The notes below the pieces were generated by a model. The model had not been told where the DNA came from. It searched no databases and saw nothing but the letters and a program-made list of their open reading frames with translations. The position numbers were made by a program, and so were the translations under genes. This document shows positions 33,907 through 43,390 of a DNA stretch of 49,142 nt, in pieces. The stretch spans positions 1 to 49,142 of the forward strand of contig JAILGH010000032.1 in the NCBI GenBank assembly GCA_024697025.1, read 5' to 3'. Source of the stretch: Pseudobutyrivibrio sp. (GTDB lineage: Bacteria > Bacillota > Clostridia > Lachnospirales > Lachnospiraceae). Position 1 is the stretch's first letter; each line of letters starts with the position of its first letter.

Positions 33907-36147
33907 ATGGCACAAGATATTATTAGAACAGAATATTCTGAGATAATGCAAAAATCCTTCATAGATTATTCTATGTCTGTCATACTTGCCCGTGCAGTAC
34001 CAGATGTTAGAGATGGTCTTAAGCCAGTACAGCGTCGTACTCTTTACGATATGTACGAGCTGAAGGTTGATTATAATAAACCATACAAAAAGTCAGCCCG
34101 TATCGTAGGTGATACAATGGGTAAATATCATCCACATGGTGACAGCTCAATTTACGAAGCCTTGGTTGTTATGAGCCAGGACTTCAAAAAGAGCCTTCCA
34201 CTTGTAGATGGTCATGGTAACTTTGGTTCTATCGAGGGTGATGGAGCCGCTGCCATGCGTTACACAGAGGCTAGACTTGCCAAGGTGGCGCAAGAAGTTT
34301 ACCTTGGTGATTTAGATAAAAATGTAGTAGATTTTGTACCAAACTATGATGAGACAGAAAAGGAGCCAGAGGTTCTTCCAGTTCGTGTTCCAAACCTTCT
34401 CATTAACGGTTCAGATGGTATTGCCGTAGGTATGGTTACATCTATTCCTCAGCATAATTTAGGTGAGGTAGTCGACGGTGTTATTGCTTACATGAAAAAT
34501 CCAGACATCAACACCAAGGAAATGCTTGAAATCATTCCTGGTCCAGATTTTCCAACTGGCGGTATTGTAACCAACAAGGATGATTTGCTTGAGATTTATT
34601 CTACTGGTGTTGGCAAAATAAAGATTCGTGGCAAGGCCGAAATCGAGAAGATTAAAGGCGGCAAGGAGCAAATCGTAATTACGGAGATTCCTTATCCAAT
34701 GATAGGAGCCAACATAGGAAAGTTCCTGAATGACATTTTCTCCCTTGTTGAATCTAAAAAGACAAACGATATTACTGATATTTCAAATCAGTCAAAGGGT
34801 GAACAGATGAGAATTGTCATCGAGCTTAGAAAGGGCTCTGATGCACAAAATGTTCTCAATCTTTTATACAAGAAGACTCGTTTGGAGGATACCTTTGGTG
34901 TAAATATGCTTGCTGTTGCTGATGGCAAGCCAGAGACACTAGGCATTGTTCCAATTATTAGACATCATGTTAATTTCCAGTATGAGCTTTGCACTAGAAA
35001 GTACACACATCTTCTTGGCAAGGAAAACGACAAAAAGGAAATTCAAGAAGGCTTAATAAAGGCCTGTGATGTTATCGATTTGATTATCGAGATTTTACGT
35101 GGTTCTCAGGATATTAAGCAGGCCAAAGCATGTCTTGTTGACGGTATCACTGCAGGTATTAAGTTTAAGTCACAGCAGTCTAAAAGGGATGCTGAGCAGC
35201 TTCATTTTACTGATAGACAGGCTCAGGCAATTCTTGATATGAGACTTCATAGATTAATCGGCCTTGAAATCGAGGCTCTTCGTGCAGATTATGATGAGAC
35301 TCTAGGGAAGATTGCTACCTACAGCAAGATTCTTGGCTCTCGCGCAGAGATGGCCAAGGTTATTATCAAGGACCTTCAAGCAATCAAAAAGGAATACGCA
35401 AAAGAGCGTCGCACTGTCATCGACAATGTTGAGGAGGCAATTGTAGAAGAGAAGCCAATCGAGGTTATTGATGTGGCAGTTCTTATCGATAGATTTGCTT
35501 ATGCTAGGGTTGTGGATATGCCAACTTACGAGCGTAACAAAGAGGCTGCAGAGATTGAGTCTAAAAAGATTATCTTCTGCAAGAATGTTGACAAGCTTTG
35601 TCTATTCACTGAAAAGGGCGACATGCATACAGTTAAGGTTCTAAGCCTTCCATTTGGTAAGTTTAGAGACAAGGGGCAGCCAATTGATACAGCTGAAAAG
35701 GGCTCTAAGATTGACTTGAACAAGGAGAATCTATTGCTTGCTGATTCTATGGCAAATATTGTTTCTAAGAAGCTATTGTTTGGTACCAAGCAGTCTATGA
35801 TTAAAGTTGTAGATGGAACTGAGTTTGATGTATCAAGAAAGCTTATTGCTGCAACTAAGCTTGCAGATAAGGATGAGTTGATTTGCGTTAAGATTATTGG
35901 TGAAGGCGATACTGTAGTAATGCAGTCAGCTAAGGATATGTTCCTTAGAATTCAGGGAGATACAATTCCTGCCAAGAAGAAAACTGCTGTTGGTGTACGT
36001 GGAATGAAGCTTGCAAAGGGTGATGAGCTTGTTGAGATTCACGTTCTTGCTGAGGGCGAAGCCAAGGATGTTAAGGTTAAGGACAAGGAGATTTCTCTTA
36101 ACAGACTTCACATTGCATCTCGAGACACTAAGGGAGTTAAGAAATGA
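33907..36147 (+). CDS. parC: type IIA topoisomerase subunit A (ParC-like)
   Basis: A 746-residue DNA-cleaving subunit. The active tyrosine is Y119 in AAMRYTEARL. The quinolone region reads HPHGDSSIYEAL, with S80 and E84 at the positions equivalent to GyrA S83/D87, i.e. no common resistance change. The C-terminal beta-pinwheel (about 500-740) has no recognisable GyrA box (QRRGGKG type); FGKFRDKG occupies a comparable place. That favours a decatenating topoisomerase IV rather than gyrase. The stop overlaps the next gene. Confidence 0.82.
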   Translation: MAQDIIRTEYSEIMQKSFIDYSMSVILARAVPDVRDGLKPVQRRTLYDMYELKVDYNKPYKKSARIVGDTMGKYHPHGDSSIYEALVVMSQDFKKSLPLVDGHGNFGSIEGDGAAAMRYTEARLAKVAQEVYLGDLDKNVVDFVPNYDETEKEPEVLPVRVPNLLINGSDGIAVGMVTSIPQHNLGEVVDGVIAYMKNPDINTKEMLEIIPGPDFPTGGIVTNKDDLLEIYSTGVGKIKIRGKAEIEKIKGGKEQIVITEIPYPMIGANIGKFLNDIFSLVESKKTNDITDISNQSKGEQMRIVIELRKGSDAQNVLNLLYKKTRLEDTFGVNMLAVADGKPETLGIVPIIRHHVNFQYELCTRKYTHLLGKENDKKEIQEGLIKACDVIDLIIEILRGSQDIKQAKACLVDGITAGIKFKSQQSKRDAEQLHFTDRQAQAILDMRLHRLIGLEIEALRADYDETLGKIATYSKILGSRAEMAKVIIKDLQAIKKEYAKERRTVIDNVEEAIVEEKPIEVIDVAVLIDRFAYARVVDMPTYERNKEAAEIESKKIIFCKNVDKLCLFTEKGDMHTVKVLSLPFGKFRDKGQPIDTAEKGSKIDLNKENLLLADSMANIVSKKLLFGTKQSMIKVVDGTEFDVSRKLIAATKLADKDELICVKIIGEGDTVVMQSAKDMFLRIQGDTIPAKKKTAVGVRGMKLAKGDELVEIHVLAEGEAKDVKVKDKEISLNRLHIASRDTKGVKK

Positions 36148-36797
36148 TTAAAAACATTTTATTTGATTTAGACGGTACAATTGTTGATTCAGCACCTAGT
36201 ATAATCGATTGTCTTAAAAAGGCTCTCAATAAATACGGATATGAGATTCCTGATTATGCTACACTTCGTAAATGCGTAGGGCCACCTTTTACATATTCTT
36301 TTCCTAACTACTTGCACGTCAAGCCAGAGGATATGACGGATATGATTACAACCTACAGATACTATTACGACACTGAGAATTGCTGCTTGCAGGCAGATGT
36401 ATTTGAAGGTGTAGAGGGGCTTTTAAACTCCCTTGTCAAAAGGGGCTACAACCTGATGGTCTGTACGTCAAAGCCGGAGCCTACTGCAAGAAAGCTTTTA
36501 GAAAATCTTGGGGTTGCCCAGTATTTTACTGATATCTGTGGCGCCACCATGGATGCCAAGATTGACACTAAGGCTCAGGTGATTGACCTTTGTTTTAAAA
36601 GGGCTCCTTGGATGACTAAGGAGGACACAGTTCTCATTGGTGACACAAAGTTTGATTGTGATGGCGCCAACCAAAGAAATATAGATTGCATTGGTATTAC
36701 ATGGGGCTTTGGCGAAAGACAAGACCTTGTGGAACATGACGCAGCTGTGATATTGGACTTTCCAAGCGAGGTATTAGATTATATTGAATCAAATTAA
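36144..36797 (+). CDS. HAD-family hydrolase (phosphoglycolate phosphatase-like)
   Basis: A 217-residue haloacid dehalogenase-type phosphatase. Motif I is FDLDGT with nucleophile Asp8. The cap domain spans about 18-85. Motif II is in VCTSKPEPT, and motif IV is LIGDTKFDCDGA. It resembles the Gph/PgpA-like subgroup acting on small phosphorylated metabolites, but the substrate is not determinable. It starts in an ATGA overlap with parC, so translation is coupled. Confidence 0.88.
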   Translation: MIKNILFDLDGTIVDSAPSIIDCLKKALNKYGYEIPDYATLRKCVGPPFTYSFPNYLHVKPEDMTDMITTYRYYYDTENCCLQADVFEGVEGLLNSLVKRGYNLMVCTSKPEPTARKLLENLGVAQYFTDICGATMDAKIDTKAQVIDLCFKRAPWMTKEDTVLIGDTKFDCDGANQRNIDCIGITWGFGERQDLVEHDAAVILDFPSEVLDYIESN

Positions 36798-37425
36798 GTT
36801 TAATCGCATAAATAAAATACTATATCCATTATTTATTTACTTTATTGTGTACCAAGTTGGCGGTAACTTTTTGTTTTTAGAATTTGGAGAAAAATGGGGC
36901 AGACCACTCTGCCTCATTATTTCAGGTTTAGTTTGTCTTGTACCACTAGGATTAATGTACAAGGCATCGCCAAAGCTTATTCCAGATAAGATTACTTCGG
37001 CAAAGCAGGTTGTTTACTTGGCACTGCAGGTTGTTGCGGTAGTAGCAATTGGCATTATTTTAAATGTTATTCTTACTCAGTCGGGTCTTGTTAATCAGTC
37101 CAAGGGATATGCCAAGGCTAAGGAAACTCTTTTAGATGGAAGCATTTTTATTCAGATACTTTGTAGTGTTATTGTGGTACCGATTTTAGAGGAAATACTC
37201 CTTAGAGGAATAATTTGTACGCAAGTTTATTTTTGGCATGGTCCTTGGATGGCAATCATAACTTCGTCAATTTTTTTTGGTATTCTGCATAATAATATAG
37301 TACAATTTATTTATGCATTAGTTATTGGGTTGGGACTTGGGTTTATTTTTATCAAGAGTAAGAGGTTATCCATTTGCATTCTTGCCCATAGCATTATTAA
37401 TCTTGTAGTTATACTACTTACATGA
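36784..37425 (+). CDS. CPBP-family intramembrane metalloprotease
   Basis: A 213-residue membrane protein with about six helices and the CPBP (Abi) glutamic-protease motifs: EEILLRG (about 136-142), FGILHNN (about 166-172) and LAHSIIN (about 200-206). Eukaryotic relatives cut prenylated proteins; bacterial ones act in bacteriocin self-immunity or membrane proteolysis. The TTG start overlaps the HAD gene by 14 bases, with GAGG inside that gene; the start is less certain than the rest. Confidence 0.82.
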   Translation: MNQIKFNRINKILYPLFIYFIVYQVGGNFLFLEFGEKWGRPLCLIISGLVCLVPLGLMYKASPKLIPDKITSAKQVVYLALQVVAVVAIGIILNVILTQSGLVNQSKGYAKAKETLLDGSIFIQILCSVIVVPILEEILLRGIICTQVYFWHGPWMAIITSSIFFGILHNNIVQFIYALVIGLGLGFIFIKSKRLSICILAHSIINLVVILLT

Positions 37426-37439
37426 TGGACGGAGGTATT

Positions 37440-37907
37440 ATGGAGGACAAAGTTACACTTACTATTGGGAAACAAAAAAGCATTGCACTTATTGCACATG
37501 ATGGCAAAAAGCCACTACTAATCGACTGGTGCATGGAAAATAAAGAGATTTTACAGCAGCATGTTCTTTGCGGAACAGGTACAACTGCTCGTATGATTTC
37601 CGACAAGACAGGTCTTACTGTTAAGGGCTACAACTCAGGTCCACTTGGTGGTGACCAGCAGATAGGAGCTAAGGTTGTTGAAGGCAGAATTGATTTGATT
37701 ATTTTCTTTTCTGATCCACTTACAGCCCAGCCTCATGATCCAGATGTTAAGGCGCTTGTGAGAATTGCTCAGGTTTATGATATTCCTATTGCAGTCAACA
37801 AGGCTTCGGCTGATTTCATGATTAAATCTGCCTTTATGAATGAGTGCTATGATCACGACGTAATTAATTTCCAGAAGAACATTGATCAGAGAGCTAAAAC
37901 TCTTTAA
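37440..37907 (+). CDS. mgsA: methylglyoxal synthase
   Basis: A 155-residue enzyme converting dihydroxyacetone phosphate to methylglyoxal and phosphate, an overflow bypass of glycolysis. Motifs: IALIAHDGKK, GTGTTARMI, NSGPLGGDQQIGAKV with the catalytic Asp, and FFSDPLTAQPHDPDVKAL. I chose ATG 37440, preceded by GGAGG; an in-frame ATG at 37422 overlaps the protease gene. Confidence 0.95.
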   Translation: MEDKVTLTIGKQKSIALIAHDGKKPLLIDWCMENKEILQQHVLCGTGTTARMISDKTGLTVKGYNSGPLGGDQQIGAKVVEGRIDLIIFFSDPLTAQPHDPDVKALVRIAQVYDIPIAVNKASADFMIKSAFMNECYDHDVINFQKNIDQRAKTL

Positions 37908-37917
37908 GGAGGACGAT

Positions 37918-38652
37918 ATGGCAAACAATACAGGAGAAATTAAAGAATCTAAAGCAGGCTTAGCAGCACATATTATTGGTTCTATAGCATTTCTTGCAGT
38001 TGGTATATGTTTATATGTTTTTGACAACAACTTTATTTCAACTTTAGTTTACAGTTATTCTGTTTTGGCAGTTGGAGTTTTGTTTATTATCTTTGGCGCG
38101 TACTACATGATTAAATATTTCTTTAATGGTGAATACGCAAGGATTTCCAACTATGGATTTACCATGGGTGTGATTCTAGTAATCATTGGTTCGGCTATCA
38201 TCTTTAAGGCTGACATTATATCAAGCTTTATTGATGCTGGTATTTGTCTTATTGGTGCTGTGCTAGGCGCAGTTATGCTTCAGCAGTCATTTGCACTTTT
38301 TCATATGCAAAGAGGCATATGGTTTTTGAATCTTATCTTTGGACTTGCTGCAATTGGCGCTAGCGCTTATGTTTTGTTAGAGCAGTTCAAGTTCTTTGAT
38401 GGTAGCTTTTTAAGTTGTCTTTATTTGATTGTTATGGGAGCGGTTTCTTTATTCTCGCTTTTATTAATGGCAATCGGTCTCAAGGATCACAAGAATGACT
38501 CCGAGAGAGCGTTAAAGCGCAATATTGAAGAGGCGCCAGACAAGAATGCAGTTGATGAATCTATATTTGAGGATGAACCTGTTTCTGAGGTTGAGGAGGC
38601 CTTTGTAGAGGAGCCACAGCCTGGTGATGATTCTTTATTTGATGAGGAATAA
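37918..38652 (+). CDS. multi-pass membrane protein with acidic C-tail (DUF308-like)
   Basis: A 244-residue protein with about six membrane helices (residues ~15-185) in three helical pairs, a layout like HdeD/DUF308 proteins. The last ~45 residues are strongly acidic and cytoplasmic (EDEPVSEVEEAFVEEP). I do not recognise a specific family with certainty. TAAGGAGGACGAT precedes ATG 37918, ten bases after mgsA, and the next gene follows by six bases. Confidence 0.7.
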   Translation: MANNTGEIKESKAGLAAHIIGSIAFLAVGICLYVFDNNFISTLVYSYSVLAVGVLFIIFGAYYMIKYFFNGEYARISNYGFTMGVILVIIGSAIIFKADIISSFIDAGICLIGAVLGAVMLQQSFALFHMQRGIWFLNLIFGLAAIGASAYVLLEQFKFFDGSFLSCLYLIVMGAVSLFSLLLMAIGLKDHKNDSERALKRNIEEAPDKNAVDESIFEDEPVSEVEEAFVEEPQPGDDSLFDEE

Positions 38653-38658
38653 TTAAAT

Positions 38659-39795
38659 ATGTCAAATATTTTGGATTACTTGGATTGGAGAGCGGATATA
38701 CCTTTTGAGGTTGATCCATTCAATGAGGTGGACAGCCTGGTTTTGTGCGAGCTGGTTTACACAGCCTTTGATGACATCGTTCCTGGTCCTGGCCTTAAGG
38801 ATAAAATCTCCATTGAGGATGCCTGTAATCTGTTTTTTGAAAAGTATTCTAAGGAGGAACTTTTGGCTAAGACTAATCTTACAAAGGTTGCTCCTTTTCT
38901 CATGGAAAAGATGGCAGGCTCTGTAAGATATGGAGGCATGAAGTTATCCGGCTTTGTAAATGAGATAGACGCAATCGACCAGCTTCAATTTGCTGCCTGT
39001 ACATTTCATTTGACCGACGGCACTATTTTTGTGGCCTTCAGAGGTACAGACGACAGCCTGGTGGGCTGGAAGGAAGACTTTAACATGAGCTTTTCCAATG
39101 GTACAGGCGGACAGCGTAAGGCTGTAGAGTATTTAAACGACAATTTTTCCAGCACCATGAGGCCGCTTCGCATTGGCGGTCACTCCAAGGGTGGCAACTT
39201 TGCAGTATATGCCAGTGCCTTTAGCTATTCTCATATTAAGGATAATATTTTAAATATATACAATTTTGACGGCCCGGGCTTCATACCAGAGATTGTTCAG
39301 TCTCAGGAGTACAAGTCAATTGTAAGCAAGATTATAAAGTTTATTCCGGAGGAATCCATAATCGGACTTCTCATGTACACCAAGGCTCAGGTGGAGATAG
39401 TTGAAAGCAGCAACAAAGGCATCAATCAGCACGATTTAATGTCATGGCAAATCACCAAAAATACATTTAATCGTAGAGACGCCGTTGCAGAATCTTCTCT
39501 GGTTACAGATGAGATTTTAAAGAAATGGGTTCTTAAATTTGACTATGAAACAAGGGAGGCCTTTTGTGATATTTTCTTTGGCTCCATGGCGGCTTCCGGT
39601 GCAACAAAGTTCTCGCAGGTTACCTCCAACAAGCCTCGTATGATTGCAACCTTTACCAAGGAGATTCAAAACCTATCTCCTGAAAATCAGGCTCTTGTAA
39701 TAGATGCCATTACAAGCCTTGTGGCTTACAGTGGAGAGAGCATCAAGAATTCAATTCTCTCTAAGATATCTAAGAATATTTTATCTAAAAAATAG
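38659..39795 (+). CDS. DUF2974 (Mbeg1-like) alpha/beta hydrolase
   Basis: A 378-residue protein starting MSNILDYLDWRADIPF, a start typical of the DUF2974 family. It has the lipase-like nucleophile elbow GGHSKGGNFAVYA (Ser at about 174), VAFRGTDDSLVGWKEDF as the oxyanion region, and NFDGPGF with a likely acid residue. The substrate is unknown; the family is common in gut Firmicutes. No signal peptide. It ends the 36144-39795 run, and a terminator overlaps its stop codon. Confidence 0.82.
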   Translation: MSNILDYLDWRADIPFEVDPFNEVDSLVLCELVYTAFDDIVPGPGLKDKISIEDACNLFFEKYSKEELLAKTNLTKVAPFLMEKMAGSVRYGGMKLSGFVNEIDAIDQLQFAACTFHLTDGTIFVAFRGTDDSLVGWKEDFNMSFSNGTGGQRKAVEYLNDNFSSTMRPLRIGGHSKGGNFAVYASAFSYSHIKDNILNIYNFDGPGFIPEIVQSQEYKSIVSKIIKFIPEESIIGLLMYTKAQVEIVESSNKGINQHDLMSWQITKNTFNRRDAVAESSLVTDEILKKWVLKFDYETREAFCDIFFGSMAASGATKFSQVTSNKPRMIATFTKEIQNLSPENQALVIDAITSLVAYSGESIKNSILSKISKNILSKK

Positions 39796-39829
39796 ACAAA
39801 AATCCAGTGGGAGATTTGTCTATTTTTTT
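39791..39829 (+). terminator. DUF2974 gene terminator
   Basis: AATAGACAAA (39791-39800) pairs with TTTGTCTATT (39815-39824), with extra TC/GA pairing inside, then seven T. The left arm includes the stop codon. The fourth orphan-family upstream element follows eight bases later. Confidence 0.85.
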
Positions 39830-39836
39830 ATTGCGG

Positions 39837-39876
39837 AAATGGAAAAATCAAAAAAATTTTATTGAATTGTAAATAG
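39837..39876 (+). promoter_or_regulatory. orphan-family upstream element, copy 4
   Basis: AAATGG plus an A-tract at 39837-39847, 21 bases from ATGG to GAAT (39864-39867), three bases, then AAATAG (39871-39876). This copy also has TTGAAT with TATATT 16 bases on, so a sigma-A reading is possible. The leader to the gene is much longer (about 165 bases) than in the other three. Confidence 0.6.
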
Positions 39877-39964
39877 AAGGCTATATATTAAACCACGACA
39901 TAACAAAAGACTGTTTTATCAATTTTAGAAAGGAGTATATAAAAATTAAGACGTAGGGAGATTT

Positions 39965-39985
39965 ATGAAAAATATCATTAGCTAG
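39965..39985 (+). other. possible six-codon leader peptide
   Basis: ATG AAA AAT ATC ATT AGC TAG, preceded by TAGGGAG at 39954-39960, sits inside the long leader of orphan gene D. It could be a leader peptide coupling translation to expression. Being so short, it may be chance. Confidence 0.25.
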
Positions 39986-40043
39986 AATATGGGGAGATAT
40001 AAAAGATAGTTGATTAAATAATTAGAAAGGGATAGGTGAGAAA

Positions 40044-41057
40044 ATGGAAGTACATGTTGAAGATTTGTTAAATTGTTATTCTCAAACAAATAATATTGAT
40101 AAGGTTAAAGAAAAAATAGATGAATTATTAATGTCTCTTAGCAAGGATGATTTAAATAAACTTTTACTTGAATGTAGAAATAAATTTAGTGATACATATA
40201 AAGATTTGATTTCAGCGCTCAACACAGAACTTACTGAATTAACGGAATATGTCAATAAATATAATACAGAACATTTTAAATTTGATTTTGAAAACAATGG
40301 TAAAATCGATAAAATTTCTGTGGCTGATTATTTAGCTCGATTAAATGCAGATAAATCTACTTTTGATAATTATATCAAAGAGAATTTAGGACAAAAAGGC
40401 ATAGGCCCTCGAAAGACGCGAATAAAAAAATTAGTGGAATACATACATAACTCTGATAATGTAACAAACGAGACTATGGAAAAAATAAAATTTTCTGAAC
40501 AATTAAGGGCTAGTCATAATTTGGGTAAAAAGTTTTTTATGCAGTTTTCTAAGAACGCTAAAAAAATAACAGCAAATATAATTACTCTATGGAAAAGTAG
40601 AAATGGAAGTGGATTGCAAGTATATGATATAGAACGAGATAAATTTATAAATATAAATAAGAATTCTTTGAATTCAGCAAAGCCAGCACAGGTGCAAAAT
40701 GTTTCAAATATTAATGATTCTTCGAAACATCGCGATTATCGCAATTGTTATATTAATAGACAACATAAGTTTAGTGGGCCAACGCCTGTGAAATTAGCAG
40801 ATACGAGCTTTATATATCCGAGGGCACTGGAAACAGAGTATGAATCCGTAAATCCAGCCGTAGACGAAAGTATATATCAGCTGGATCCCAAAAGAATAGA
40901 TAGTGCGGCATATTCTGAAGAACATAGTGAAACATTGAAGCGTAATAACGAAGGTAAAAAAATGGCTAGTAGAGATAAGTCGTATCCGGCTTCCACATCT
41001 ATTACAGCTAATGGTAATTCAATGAAACAACGAAATAGCACGCATTCTCTTAATTGA
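40044..41057 (+). CDS. A+T-rich orphan family protein D (unknown function)
   Basis: A 337-residue protein I do not recognise, isolated from the other three members by 36 kb. Residues ~1-200 are charged and helical (Leu/Lys/Asp/Glu/Asn). The second half is a loosely ordered linker rich in Ser, Asn, Tyr and Pro, and the end is KQRNSTHSLN, resembling the tails of protein B (RLNSTFGPK) and C (QRNTGLKFK). No signal peptide, membrane helix or catalytic motif is seen. The start is supported by GATAGGTGAG. It shares the upstream element and A+T-rich composition with A-C but lacks their ACACATTCAT terminator; a different hairpin follows at 41088. Confidence 0.75.
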   Translation: MEVHVEDLLNCYSQTNNIDKVKEKIDELLMSLSKDDLNKLLLECRNKFSDTYKDLISALNTELTELTEYVNKYNTEHFKFDFENNGKIDKISVADYLARLNADKSTFDNYIKENLGQKGIGPRKTRIKKLVEYIHNSDNVTNETMEKIKFSEQLRASHNLGKKFFMQFSKNAKKITANIITLWKSRNGSGLQVYDIERDKFININKNSLNSAKPAQVQNVSNINDSSKHRDYRNCYINRQHKFSGPTPVKLADTSFIYPRALETEYESVNPAVDESIYQLDPKRIDSAAYSEEHSETLKRNNEGKKMASRDKSYPASTSITANGNSMKQRNSTHSLN

Positions 41058-41087
41058 ATAATTTAATAAATAATTAATAAAAATTTT

Positions 41088-41144
41088 AGCATTCTGTCAA
41101 AAAAACAAAGCGCTTTTTGCTTGCATGTATTTTGATAGAATGCT
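41088..41144 (+). other. long hairpin overlapping the groES promoter
   Basis: A 15-bp stem, AGCATTCTGTCAAAA (41088-41102) with TTTTGATAGAATGCT (41130-41144), one G-U pair. The loop holds the palindrome AAAGCGCTTT (41107-41116) and the groES -35 box. A short T-run (41152-41156) follows eight bases later. It could end orphan gene D transcription. Confidence 0.6.
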
Positions 41145-41149
41145 ATTAT
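41121..41149 (+). promoter_or_regulatory. groES-groEL promoter (sigma-A type)
   Basis: TTGCAT (41121-41126), 17-base spacer, TATTAT (41144-41149). The expected start near 41156 places the CIRCE operator at the beginning of the transcript. Confidence 0.75.
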
Positions 41150-41160
41150 ACTTTTTGGAG

Positions 41161-41187
41161 TTAGCACTCTAGGTTGAAGAGTGCTAA
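41161..41187 (+). promoter_or_regulatory. CIRCE operator (HrcA site)
   Basis: A perfect match to CIRCE: TTAGCACTC (41161-41169), nine bases, GAGTGCTAA (41179-41187). The heat-shock repressor HrcA binds this site in Firmicutes, so groES-groEL is HrcA-controlled. hrcA itself is not in the window. Confidence 0.97.
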
Positions 41188-41226
41188 TCGATGAATTTGA
41201 TATTCTATTTTAGGAGGTAATATAAA

Positions 41227-41511
41227 ATGAAATTAGTTCCATTAACTGATCGTGTAGTTTTAAAGCAATGCGAGGCAGAGGAGACTACAAAGTCTGGTAT
41301 CATTCTTGCTTCAGCAGCGCAGGAAAAGCCACAGGAGGCACTTGTTATAGCAGTTGGTCCTGGCGGGGTTGTAGATGGTAAAGAGATTACTATGCAAGTT
41401 AAGGAAGGCCAGAAGGTTATTTACTCTAAGTACGCAGGTACAGAAGTAAAGCTTGAAGGTGAAGAATATATTATTGTTCGTCAGAATGATATTCTTGCAG
41501 TTGTTGAATAG
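41227..41511 (+). CDS. groES: co-chaperonin GroES
   Basis: A 94-residue lid of the GroEL chamber. It has the GroES N-terminus LVPLTDRVVLKQCEAEETTKSGI with the mobile loop, and YSKYAGTEVKLEGEEYIIV near the end. TTTTAGGAGG lies upstream. It is the first gene of the CIRCE-controlled pair. Confidence 0.97.
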   Translation: MKLVPLTDRVVLKQCEAEETTKSGIILASAAQEKPQEALVIAVGPGGVVDGKEITMQVKEGQKVIYSKYAGTEVKLEGEEYIIVRQNDILAVVE

Positions 41512-41544
41512 AATTATTGACTGCATTTAAACCTAAAATCATGA

Positions 41545-43194
<1,650 letters not shown>

Positions 43195-43210
43195 TAAAAT
43201 AAACTATTTC

Positions 43211-43243
43211 AGGACTAGCCAAATGAAGGCTAGTCCTTTTTTT
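43211..43243 (+). terminator. groEL terminator
   Basis: A perfect ten-base stem AGGACTAGCC (43211-43220) with GGCTAGTCCT (43228-43237), seven-base loop, then seven T. Confidence 0.93.
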
Positions 43244-43285
43244 CTGAATTATTATACTTAGCGCCTAACGAGAAGTTGCAATAGT

Positions 43286-43381
43286 ATGAATATTTTTTCG
43301 TTTTTAGGTTTTAATTATGCCTTGATTATGGTAATATTATCAGCGGTGTTTTTTATTATGATTTTAATACATTTTACATAG
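43286..43381 (+). CDS. possible 31-residue single-span membrane peptide
   Basis: MNIFSFLGFNYALIMVILSA, then VFFIMILIHFT, ends TAG nine bases before the DegV gene. Residues 11-29 form one continuous hydrophobic helix. GAGAAG lies ten bases upstream of the ATG, a weak ribosome site. Such short hydrophobic peptides can be small membrane regulators or toxins. The alternative is chance in a T-rich gap. No antisense RNA or homologue can be judged here. Confidence 0.35.
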   Translation: MNIFSFLGFNYALIMVILSAVFFIMILIHFT

Positions 43382-43390
43382 AGGTAATTT

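Noticed and set aside
31965-36147. Calling the topoisomerase pair gyrB-gyrA
   Set aside because: No GyrA box in the A subunit and no dnaA/dnaN/recF neighbours. Topoisomerase IV fits better, with remaining doubt.
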